From: an uncultured Moraxella sp.
GTDB lineage: Bacteria > Pseudomonadota > Gammaproteobacteria > Pseudomonadales > Moraxellaceae
DNA: 8,724 nt
Reading direction: 5' to 3'
Assembly (NCBI GenBank): GCA_937889485.1
Contig: CALAPG010000216.1
Span: 1 to 8,724, forward strand
The position numbers and the translations under genes were made by a program. Below, in pieces: positions 1 through 5,766 of this stretch (its first letter is position 1; every line of letters begins with the position of its first letter). The notes under the pieces were generated by a model. The model was not told where the DNA came from. It worked only from the letters and a program-made list of their open reading frames with translations, and searched no databases.

Positions 1-26
1 TTCCCTACACGACGCTCTTCCGATCT
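1..26 (+). other. Sequencing adapter contamination (Illumina TruSeq read-1 end)
   Basis: The first 26 bases match the 3' portion of the Illumina TruSeq universal/read-1 adapter, ending in the diagnostic GCTCTTCCGATCT. They are not biological sequence. They join the aroK reading frame directly after its Walker A threonine codon (27-29). The minus-strand frame continues into the adapter without a stop, so an automatic gene caller would append false residues (R-S-E-E-R-R-V-G) to the partial shikimate kinase. The match is from memory of the adapter sequence and covers all 26 bases. Confidence 0.97.
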
Positions 27-89
27 TGTTTTGCCCGCACCCATCGGCCCGATTAATATTAGCAATCGTTGCCCTTGATTACCATCCAT
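27..89 (-). CDS. aroK: Shikimate kinase, N-terminal fragment (cut by contig end)
   Basis: Shikimate kinase phosphorylates shikimate with ATP, the fifth step of the chorismate (aromatic amino acid) pathway, in the cytoplasm. Only the first 21 codons are present: MDGNQGQRLLILIGPMGAGK followed by T. The hydrophobic first strand and the P-loop GPMGAGKT (residues 14-21) are typical of AroK, and aroK directly downstream of pilQ is a conserved order in Pseudomonas, Acinetobacter and relatives. The rest of the gene is missing because the contig ends in adapter, not because the gene is shown to be broken. The start is uncertain: ATG at 89 gives the usual N-terminal length, but a second in-frame ATG lies six codons upstream at 107-105 (adding M-I-C-G-F-F). 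Neither has a good Shine-Dalgarno. The seven-base T-tract of the upstream terminator abuts the ATG at 89. Confidence 0.85.
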
Positions 90-95
90 AAAAAA

Positions 96-147
96 ACCAC
101 AAATCATTGTCCAATATCGTAGCCGATATTATACGATGATTTGTGGT
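96..147 (-). terminator. Intrinsic terminator after pilQ, abutting aroK
   Basis: A long inverted repeat: 96-107 (ACCACAAATCAT) pairs perfectly with 136-147. The stem continues with one G-U and two Watson-Crick pairs, a 2x2 internal loop, then a perfect 7-bp inner stem (113-119 with 124-130) closed by a four-base loop at 120-123. Read on the minus strand the hairpin ends in seven consecutive T (96-90), the layout of a Rho-independent terminator for the pilMNOPQ transcript. There is no T-run on the other side, so it should act only in the minus direction. The outer stem is AT-rich, so the strength is unclear. Confidence 0.75.
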
Positions 148-156
148 AAATCACCA
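120..156 (-). promoter_or_regulatory. Candidate aroK promoter inside the terminator hairpin
   Basis: On the minus strand a perfect TATAAT occupies 133-128. The best hexamer 17 bp upstream is TGGTGA (156-151), only three of six matches to TTGACA, so the -35 element is weak. The predicted transcription start is near 121-120, in the hairpin loop. RNA starting there would carry only the downstream arm of the inverted repeat, could not fold the terminator, and would reach the aroK ATG at 89 with a leader of about 31 nt. The -10 match is seen directly; promoter activity is inference, and AT-rich DNA gives chance TATAAT hits. Confidence 0.4.
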
Positions 157-204
157 TCCTAGCTCATGAGAAAGCCTAAGATGATTTTTTGTGCGATCAA
201 TTGG

Positions 205-2532
205 TTAGTTAATACGGCTAATACCGTCATTCACCAATTTTGGTGTTACAAAAATTAACAACTCTTGTTTGTCATTACGAACTTCAGTGCGCTTGAATAA
301 ACGATTTACGTAAGGTAAATCTCCCAAGAATGGTACTTTGCTAACACTATCACCCGTGGTCGTACGATAAATACCGCCAAGTACCACGGTTTGACCATCG
401 TCTACAACGACGTTGGTAGTCACCGAATCAGTGTCAATACTTGGTGGATTTGAGGTAAAGTTTGGACGACCATTTTCGATGGCCAATTGCATACCGATGC
501 GACCATCTGGGGTAATATTTGGTGTCACTTCTAAGCTCAATGCGGCTTCTACAAAGCTGGTCGATGTAGCACCACTGGCGGCGGCCTCTTGGTATGGAAT
601 TTGGGTACCTGACATTACCTTGGCCGTCTGTTTATCCGCTGTCAATACTTTTGGACTAGAGATGACCTCACCTTTATTGTCCGCTTGCATGGCTGATAAC
701 TCAAGGTCTAGTAGCATATCTGAGATACTGAGTAGACCAAATGCGATACGGCCTGTTGGGTTCGTCACGCCTAAGTTGACGTTAAGGTTATCTGGGCGAG
801 TAATATTGTACGTTGGGTAACTGACCGTTTGACCATTCACGGTTTGACTGGTCATGCTGTATTTTTTCAAATCCCAAATCGTTTGGTCAGAACCACCCAC
901 CAAAAGGTTACGGTTGCTAGCGGCGCCTTGCGATAACACACCCCATTTCACGCCCATGTCTTTACTAAAGCTATCAGTGGCACTGACGATACGTGCTTCA
1001 ATCATCACCTGTTTGACGGGGATATCAATCTTACTAATCAAATCGCGGATGTTCATGATTGACGCTGAGGTATCTTTGATAATCAACGTATTGGTACGCT
1101 CATCGATCGTCACTGTACCGCGATTCGATAGCAGTGAACCACTGTCATTGGTATTTCTGGTATTGCCTTGCGCTTCAATCATCTCGCGCACTTTGTCCGC
1201 TTTGGCATAGTTAAGGCGAATATATTCGGTGCGTAGGGGCGCTAACTCTTGCTTGTCTTGTAAGGCTTTTAGTGCATCAGCTTCTTGTTTTTCTAGCTCA
1301 GCAGCCGGTGCAACCCAAATCACATTACCATTGACACGTTTATCCAAGTTTTTACTTTTTAGGATAATATCAAGCGCTTGGTCCCAAGGCACATTAATCA
1401 ACCGTAAGGTAATATTGCCGCTCACGTTATCACTGGCAACGATATTGGTGTTTGTATGCTGTGCTAATACCTCTAAAATCGTACGCACACTGACATCTTG
1501 GAACTCAAGCGATAAAGGTGCGCCACTATAGGTACGTTCTTCAAGAGTTGGCTGACGCAAGCGACGTGGTGGTTCAATACTGATATTAAGCTGATTACCA
1601 GTTTGGTAGGCTTTGTATTCAAAGTCACTATTCATGACAATACGAATCACACCGTTGCGACCTTGGTTATTGGTCACGATATCACGTACTAACCCACGAC
1701 CCACATTTAACTGTTTGAGCAGGTTGTTTGGCACCGTCGCACCGGTCATACGTATAACCAACTCATCGCCAAGACGTTGTACATCCAGTGGAATACTGTC
1801 ATTCACCAATGCCACGCTTACCGTACCACCACCGTTGGCACTGTCATTATAATTAATCGCCGCTAAGCCGTCATAATTGTACTGGCGTGTGACACTTGCC
1901 GCAGGATTTAATAATGGATTGACCTTAACCACCATGGTATCCGCTGGTGGTTTTACCGCAACGGTATTGGTGACGACTTCAACCGCAGGCGGTGTTACAA
2001 TCACAGGCGCTGGTGTCACTACCACAGGCGCTGGCTCAACGACTGTCGTGGTAACTGTCGTTGCTGGCGCGACGGCAACAGGGGCTACGACCACAGGCGT
2101 GGTGGCAACCGTTACCGGTACAGCTGTACTACCTGACTGCATACTCACAATTAGACGATTGCCTTCTAAACGCGTGGTATAAGCCGCATTGTCATTCACG
2201 TTAATGATTAGACGCGTCATGCTATCGTTGGTCAAGGTGGTGACGTCTTTGATATTACCTTGATTAAATACCTGAGTGCGACTTGCCAACTGATTGCTGA
2301 CACTGGGAAAATCTAGCACCAAACGATTAGGGCTGGTTAACTGGTAAGCGGTCGGCTGAACAGGTTGGCCGGCAAAATCAATGCCCAACTCGGTGAGTTG
2401 AGCCGTTGGTTGGGTCACACTGAGGCGTTGGATGCTATCGACCGCCATCGCGGCACTCGCCATAGTGAGGGTGGTCACCGCAACGGCCAATTTGGATAAT
2501 GAAGCACCAAAGGGATAAGTAGTAATGGTCAT
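205..2532 (-). CDS. pilQ: Type IV pilus secretin PilQ
   Basis: PilQ is the outer-membrane secretin ring through which the type IV pilus is extruded and retracted (ComQ in Acinetobacter competence). The 775-residue protein has a Sec signal peptide, residues 1-30, with likely cleavage after A-M-A. Two AMIN-type peptidoglycan-binding domains (about 35-132 and 215-322) are separated by a Pro/Val/Thr-rich linker (about 137-205). An N0/STN domain follows (about 338-408), an N1 secretin_N domain (about 433-503) and the secretin barrel core (about 515-770), including the conserved VPFLGDLPYVNRLF stretch at 733-746 and the terminal LLIFVTPKLV. Length and order are normal for gammaproteobacterial PilQ. 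The ATG at 2532 is supported by AAGGA at 2544-2540, seven bases upstream. It is the last gene of the pilM-N-O-P-Q operon, 22 nt after pilP, followed by a terminator. Confidence 0.97.
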   Translation of the reverse strand: MTITTYPFGASLSKLAVAVTTLTMASAAMAVDSIQRLSVTQPTAQLTELGIDFAGQPVQPTAYQLTSPNRLVLDFPSVSNQLASRTQVFNQGNIKDVTTLTNDSMTRLIINVNDNAAYTTRLEGNRLIVSMQSGSTAVPVTVATTPVVVAPVAVAPATTVTTTVVEPAPVVVTPAPVIVTPPAVEVVTNTVAVKPPADTMVVKVNPLLNPAASVTRQYNYDGLAAINYNDSANGGGTVSVALVNDSIPLDVQRLGDELVIRMTGATVPNNLLKQLNVGRGLVRDIVTNNQGRNGVIRIVMNSDFEYKAYQTGNQLNISIEPPRRLRQPTLEERTYSGAPLSLEFQDVSVRTILEVLAQHTNTNIVASDNVSGNITLRLINVPWDQALDIILKSKNLDKRVNGNVIWVAPAAELEKQEADALKALQDKQELAPLRTEYIRLNYAKADKVREMIEAQGNTRNTNDSGSLLSNRGTVTIDERTNTLIIKDTSASIMNIRDLISKIDIPVKQVMIEARIVSATDSFSKDMGVKWGVLSQGAASNRNLLVGGSDQTIWDLKKYSMTSQTVNGQTVSYPTYNITRPDNLNVNLGVTNPTGRIAFGLLSISDMLLDLELSAMQADNKGEVISSPKVLTADKQTAKVMSGTQIPYQEAAASGATSTSFVEAALSLEVTPNITPDGRIGMQLAIENGRPNFTSNPPSIDTDSVTTNVVVDDGQTVVLGGIYRTTTGDSVSKVPFLGDLPYVNRLFKRTEVRNDKQELLIFVTPKLVNDGISRIN
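1993..2034 (-). repeat. Tandem 21-bp repeat in the PilQ linker
   Basis: Two adjacent 21-bp units (1993-2013 and 2014-2034) agree at 18 of 21 positions and both contain CACAGGCGCTGG. On the coding strand they encode the heptad PAPVxVT twice (PilQ residues 167-180). A related CACAGGCG core recurs at 2092-2099. They lie within the Pro/Val/Thr-rich linker between the two AMIN domains (about 1918-2124), a low-complexity stretch likely to vary in length between strains. Confidence 0.75.
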
Positions 2533-2554
2533 GGGGGTATCCTTGATCTGTTTC

Positions 2555-3094
2555 TTAACTCACTGCGGCAACAAGCGAGGCTGGTTTTTCCACGTAACCC
2601 ACTCGGCTGTCAGGGACAATTTCAATTAAATTAATTTGGGTCGGGGTAATTTCAGCAATGCGGCCATCATTTTTACCCATATAGTTACCCACTCGAACAC
2701 TGGCAATGCTGCCGTCTGGACGTTGCACTAACCCATACAGCTCACCCGACTGGGACATCAAACTACCTTTGTAAATCAATTCATTAAGCTCAAATTGCTC
2801 AAGCGGTTCTTTAAGGCGCGTAACGTCCGGACGTACACCTTGAATTTGCGATTCCTGGGTCGCCTGTAGCATTAGACTTGGCGGCATGAAGGGGTCACGC
2901 AATCTAGCCGCGCTGTAATTGAATTCTTGCACCCGTTCAGGCGTGGGTGGTGGCTTGACCGGTTGTGAAGGTTGGTTGCGAATATCTTGCATCTTTTGTT
3001 CAGCCAAACTAACACGATCCGCACAGCCCGCCAACAAAGCGGTTGAAACCAACAATGTCATCATGAGCGGCTGCTTGCACTGGTTATTTTGCAT
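2555..3094 (-). CDS. pilP: Type IV pilus assembly lipoprotein PilP
   Basis: PilP is an inner-membrane-anchored periplasmic lipoprotein that connects the PilN/PilO pair to the N0 region of PilQ. The 179-residue protein has a lipoprotein signal with lipobox L-A-G-C and modified cysteine C24. A Pro-rich flexible stretch follows (about 41-52), then the conserved RDPF motif (66-69) and a C-terminal beta domain with LEQFELNEL (98-106) and GNYMGKNDG (136-144), as in the PilP family. The start was chosen at ATG 3094 rather than an in-frame start at 3121: a strong GGAGG (3105-3101) lies six bases upstream, and the longer form would put nine Arg/Pro-rich residues before the signal. The gene overlaps the end of pilO by 11 nt, suggesting translational coupling, and lies 22 nt before pilQ. 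Confidence 0.95.
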   Translation of the reverse strand: MQNNQCKQPLMMTLLVSTALLAGCADRVSLAEQKMQDIRNQPSQPVKPPPTPERVQEFNYSAARLRDPFMPPSLMLQATQESQIQGVRPDVTRLKEPLEQFELNELIYKGSLMSQSGELYGLVQRPDGSIASVRVGNYMGKNDGRIAEITPTQINLIEIVPDSRVGYVEKPASLVAAVS

Positions 3095-3821
3095 TGGTTG
3101 CCTCCGCGGTCTTCTTAGCATCTGCTTTCTTTAGCTCATCTTCAGTCACTTCCCTAGAGCGATAGGTTTTAACATTGAGGATTAAGTTGGTTTCTGGCAG
3201 CGTGTCTAAGGTTGGTTTACTATTATTTACCTCAAAGTCATGCAACGTGATAATCCTTGGCAATTTGGCAAGCCCACTCAAGAATGCCCCAAATTCATGA
3301 TAGTTACCTAAGGCTGCGATACGAATCGGTTGCTCAATAAAAAACTCTTGCGCGATTTCAGGCTCAACTTTAATGTCTTGGAATTTGACACCACTACCCA
3401 CGCCCACCATGTTGATACCGTCCACCAAATCTGAGATTCGGGTATCTTTAGGTAGCTGGTTGAGTAGCTCTTTAAAATCTGATTGCATTTTGAGTACTTG
3501 CGCTTGGTATTCTTTTAGGTGGCGCGCTTTAGATTCTTTAACTTGATATTGCTCAAGTAACGTTGTCTGCTCGGACTCGGCAGAGGCAATTTCATCGCGC
3601 TTTGTGCTAATTGGGATAAACCAAGTCAATGCAGCAACCACCGCGACAATAAATAATAACACGGTAATTTTGACTGATACAGGCCAGGTACCGTAGTTGT
3701 TTTGGTCAAGTGATTTAAAGCTGTCTAAGAATTCTTTGACATCAAAGGATTTTTTTGCAGGTGTTTGGGTGGGCGACTTTGCAAGTTTGGGCTTACTAAA
3801 GGGTTTTGTTAATTTCACCAT
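3084..3821 (-). CDS. pilO: Type IV pilus inner-membrane protein PilO
   Basis: PilO pairs with PilN in the inner membrane through coiled coils and ferredoxin-like periplasmic domains, aligning the pilus motor with the secretin. The 245-residue protein has a Lys/Pro-rich cytoplasmic N-terminus (1-48), one membrane segment (about 49-71), and a periplasmic coiled coil (about 74-122). The core contains LLNQLPKDTRISDLVDGIN (119-137) and GNYHEFGAFLSGLAKLPRI (172-190), both characteristic of PilO. A Lys/Ala-rich tail follows (about 225-245). The start ATG at 3821 has AAGGAG (3833-3828) six bases upstream, overlapping the pilN stop codon; the intergenic gap is only 3 nt. The end overlaps pilP by 11 nt. 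Confidence 0.96.
   Translation of the reverse strand: MVKLTKPFSKPKLAKSPTQTPAKKSFDVKEFLDSFKSLDQNNYGTWPVSVKITVLLFIVAVVAALTWFIPISTKRDEIASAESEQTTLLEQYQVKESKARHLKEYQAQVLKMQSDFKELLNQLPKDTRISDLVDGINMVGVGSGVKFQDIKVEPEIAQEFFIEQPIRIAALGNYHEFGAFLSGLAKLPRIITLHDFEVNNSKPTLDTLPETNLILNVKTYRSREVTEDELKKADAKKTAEATNAK
3101..3105 (-). promoter_or_regulatory. Ribosome binding site deciding the pilP start
   Basis: GGAGG on the minus strand, six bases before the ATG at 3094 and inside the end of pilO. It is the best Shine-Dalgarno near this gene and favours the 179-residue PilP over a start 27 bases upstream. Confidence 0.8.
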
Positions 3822-3824
3822 CTG

Positions 3825-4520
3825 TTACTCCTTAGTTGCACTGGCTGCAGATGCCGCTATATTTTGCTTGGGCGATGGCGTAGAGGCAGCGTTACTCGCC
3901 ACTTGCGTTTGTTTGACGTGGGTGGTAACTTCAAAGGTGACGTAGTTTTCTTCAGGATAGGCAGGTTTTGGGTCAGTGCCATTTTCGGGGGTGTTCTGAG
4001 TAGGAGCGGCTTTGGGCACTTGATAGGCTACTGCATTTGGCTGCTGAATACTGACAACGGCTGATTTTTCTAACCACTGTGTCCCATCTAAACTACGAAT
4101 AAAGCTAGAGATAATATTAGGATTATCAGCTTGACCCGTAAAAGTAATCACATCACCTTCTCGTTTCATGTTGGTGAGGTACATTTGCGCTGGAATAATG
4201 CGAGCAATGTCATCCCAAATTCTAACAGGAACAGGGCGACGCCCTTGCAAGTCTTGAATGACTTTCATGCGTGCAATAATGTCATCTCGCTGTTGTTCTA
4301 ACGATTCTATTTCTTTTAATGCTTTATCTAGGTTAGTATTTTCTTGTTTGATACGTTCGTTTGCCAGTTGCTGATTTTCGAGGATATTTTTGTAGTAACT
4401 CCATCCAGCAAATGCCCCAAGTAATGACAAAAACAACACAGCAATAACTAAGGTGAGAAACTCACGGTTTTTTTGTTCACGTACTTCTTGACGCCAAGGC
4501 AGTAAATTAATTTTTGCCAT
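3825..4520 (-). CDS. pilN: Type IV pilus inner-membrane protein PilN
   Basis: PilN is a bitopic inner-membrane protein whose short cytoplasmic tail binds PilM and whose periplasmic part pairs with PilO. The 231-residue protein begins with the PilM-binding motif INLLPWR (residues 4-10). It has a single membrane segment (about 21-42), a coiled coil (about 44-92) and a ferredoxin-like fold region (about 93-201, including IPAQMYLTNM and GQADNPNIISSFIRSL). The C-terminus is Ala/Ser/Pro-rich and low complexity (about 204-231), and a Pro-rich loop lies at about 169-189. The start ATG at 4520 shares one base with the pilM stop (TAATG), and AAGGAG at 4535-4530 precedes it by nine bases, so translation is probably coupled to pilM. 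Confidence 0.96.
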   Translation of the reverse strand: MAKINLLPWRQEVREQKNREFLTLVIAVLFLSLLGAFAGWSYYKNILENQQLANERIKQENTNLDKALKEIESLEQQRDDIIARMKVIQDLQGRRPVPVRIWDDIARIIPAQMYLTNMKREGDVITFTGQADNPNIISSFIRSLDGTQWLEKSAVVSIQQPNAVAYQVPKAAPTQNTPENGTDPKPAYPEENYVTFEVTTHVKQTQVASNAASTPSPKQNIAASAASATKE

Positions 4521-5572
4521 TAATCAAAACTCCTTAACGCAAGTCCACAAGCCGCTAATAGACTAGGCGCGTCCATGATCAGCATTTCTGTGTTAATGTG
4601 GTTACTGATAGTCATGTTTGAAAACGCATTGGCAATACCAGTGCGTATGCCCAATTTTTGCTCTACCATACTGGCTAAACCTGGAATACTTGCCGTGCCA
4701 CCACCTAGCAAAATATGGTCTACTTGGTGGTTTTGACTGGCAGAAAAATAAAATTGCAATGAGCGGGTAATTTGCTGCACGATGGCATCTAAAAATGGGG
4801 TTAAAACCTCATAATGATAATCATCAGGCAGCGTCAGGTTACGTTTGTTGATCATCGCTTCTTCGTAGGTCAAGCCATAGCGACTTTGAATGCTTTCGGT
4901 CAACTGCGCGCCACCAAAAAGCTGCTCACGACTATAAACAAAATCACCGTCTTTTGCCACATAAAGCGTGGTTTGGCTATGACCGATATCGATGAGCGCC
5001 ACATGCTCAGGTTGACTTGGTAAGCTATCGACAATTAGTTGAAAGGCCCGTTCAACTGCATAAGACTCGACATCCACAATCTTGGTATCTAACCCTGCTA
5101 AAGCTGCCACATCAACACGCTGCTCAACATTTTCTGAGCGTGAAGCAACTAGCAAAACCTTGGACATGCCTGGCGTAGTAGAGGGCTCTAATATTTCAAA
5201 ATCTAAATTGACTTCTGATAAGGGATAAGGAATGTATTGATCAGCATCTAGACGGATTCTAGATTCCCGCTCTACTTCCGTCATCTCGGTATCCATTTCT
5301 ATAATTTTGCTAATCACAGAAGACCCTGACACCGCGGTTGCAATATTTTTGGTAGAAAATCCTTGGCGTTTATTTAATCGTGAAAGGGCATCACTTACCG
5401 CTTCTATATCAATGATATTTTTATCTACCACTACCCCCCTAGGCAGCGGCTCTATACCATAATTCTTTAAATGAAATAAGCCTTGTTGTCTAGTTATTTC
5501 AGCCATCTTAATGGCGGTCGTGGTAATGTCAATGCCCACAACTTGCTTGTTGTTTTTTGTAAATAACCTCAC
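4520..5572 (-). CDS. pilM: Type IV pilus actin-like protein PilM
   Basis: PilM is a cytoplasmic, FtsA/actin-like ATP-binding protein that binds the PilN tail and couples the pilus motor to the envelope complex. The 350-residue protein shows the phosphate-1 loop VGIDITTTAIK (12-22), the conserved IPYPLSEVNLDFEIL (114-128), the phosphate-2 segment ALIDIGHSQTTLYV (192-205) and the adenosine loop HILLGGGTASIPGL (286-299). The start is taken as GTG at 5572. AAGGA (5585-5581) lies eight bases upstream, and the resulting N-terminus MRLFTKNNKQVVGIDI fits the family. A longer frame opening at TTG 5626 is rejected because that codon lies in the predicted -10 box. PilM is the first gene of pilMNOPQ and diverges from ponA. 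Confidence 0.95.
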   Translation of the reverse strand: MRLFTKNNKQVVGIDITTTAIKMAEITRQQGLFHLKNYGIEPLPRGVVVDKNIIDIEAVSDALSRLNKRQGFSTKNIATAVSGSSVISKIIEMDTEMTEVERESRIRLDADQYIPYPLSEVNLDFEILEPSTTPGMSKVLLVASRSENVEQRVDVAALAGLDTKIVDVESYAVERAFQLIVDSLPSQPEHVALIDIGHSQTTLYVAKDGDFVYSREQLFGGAQLTESIQSRYGLTYEEAMINKRNLTLPDDYHYEVLTPFLDAIVQQITRSLQFYFSASQNHQVDHILLGGGTASIPGLASMVEQKLGIRTGIANAFSNMTISNHINTEMLIMDAPSLLAACGLALRSFD

Positions 5573-5580
5573 AAGATTGT

Positions 5581-5585
5581 TCCTT
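5581..5585 (-). promoter_or_regulatory. Ribosome binding site deciding the pilM start
   Basis: AAGGA on the minus strand, eight bases upstream of the GTG at 5572. It selects the GTG start and removes 18 residues from the longest possible reading frame. Confidence 0.7.
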
Positions 5586-5622
5586 ATTAACCCAAAACAG
5601 TAACATAATTTTTTACCTAGAT

Positions 5623-5651
5623 ACAATACTCGAGAAGTTCAAGTTATTCAA
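5623..5651 (-). promoter_or_regulatory. Promoter of the pilMNOPQ operon
   Basis: On the minus strand, -35 TTGAAT (5651-5646) and -10 TATTGT (5628-5623) are separated by exactly 17 bp, a good sigma-70 layout. Transcription would start near 5616, giving a leader of about 43 nt to the GTG of pilM. The elements are visible; activity is inferred. Confidence 0.6.
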
Positions 5652-5711
5652 CCATTTGTTCGGTGTTATTTGGATTAGCTGCTAAAAACTATAGGATAGC
5701 GACTAGATTTT

Positions 5712-5742
5712 TCTACAGTCCATACAAAAATTTAGGTATAAT
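5712..5742 (+). promoter_or_regulatory. Promoter of ponA
   Basis: A perfect TATAAT lies at 5737-5742. The best -35 is TCTACA at 5712-5717 (four of six matches) with a long 19-bp spacer; TACAGT at 5714-5719 gives a 17-bp spacer but a poorer match. Transcription would start near 5749, about 18 bases before the first ATG. The ponA and pilM -35 elements are about 60 bp apart, back to back. The space between (5652-5711) holds no clear operator; CTATAGGATAG at 5689-5699 is a small inverted repeat only. Confidence 0.55.
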
Positions 5743-5766
5743 AAAGCTTTATTTTGCTTTGAGCTA

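Noticed and set aside
413..2182. Several plus-strand open frames opposite pilQ (413-820, 854-1210, 1229-1531, 1613-1852, 1877-2182)
   Set aside because: They are antisense shadows of pilQ. None shows a recognisable domain; the 1877-2182 product is Thr/Gly/Ala low complexity simply because it lies opposite the Pro/Val linker.
3095..3121. Nine-residue N-terminal extension of PilP from ATG 3121
   Set aside because: It places an Arg/Pro-rich stretch before a complete lipoprotein signal and ignores the strong GGAGG serving ATG 3094.
2919..3134. Plus-strand open frame opposite pilP/pilO
   Set aside because: Antisense to two certain genes, no family features, no convincing ribosome binding site.
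3697..4064. Plus-strand open frames opposite pilO/pilN (3697-3945, 3864-4064)
   Set aside because: Antisense shadows of well-recognised pil genes; hydrophobic appearance arises from the complementary codons.
4814..5023. Plus-strand open frame opposite pilM
   Set aside because: Antisense to conserved PilM motifs, short, no independent support.
5573..5626. 18-residue N-terminal extension of PilM from TTG 5626
   Set aside because: The TTG is inside the predicted -10 box, upstream of the likely transcript start, and the extension does not fit the PilM family; GTG 5572 has a proper ribosome binding site.
5743..5760. Small inverted repeat AAAGC...GCTTT in the ponA leader
   Set aside because: Only five base pairs with an eight-base loop, AT-rich; too weak to claim as an operator or structure.
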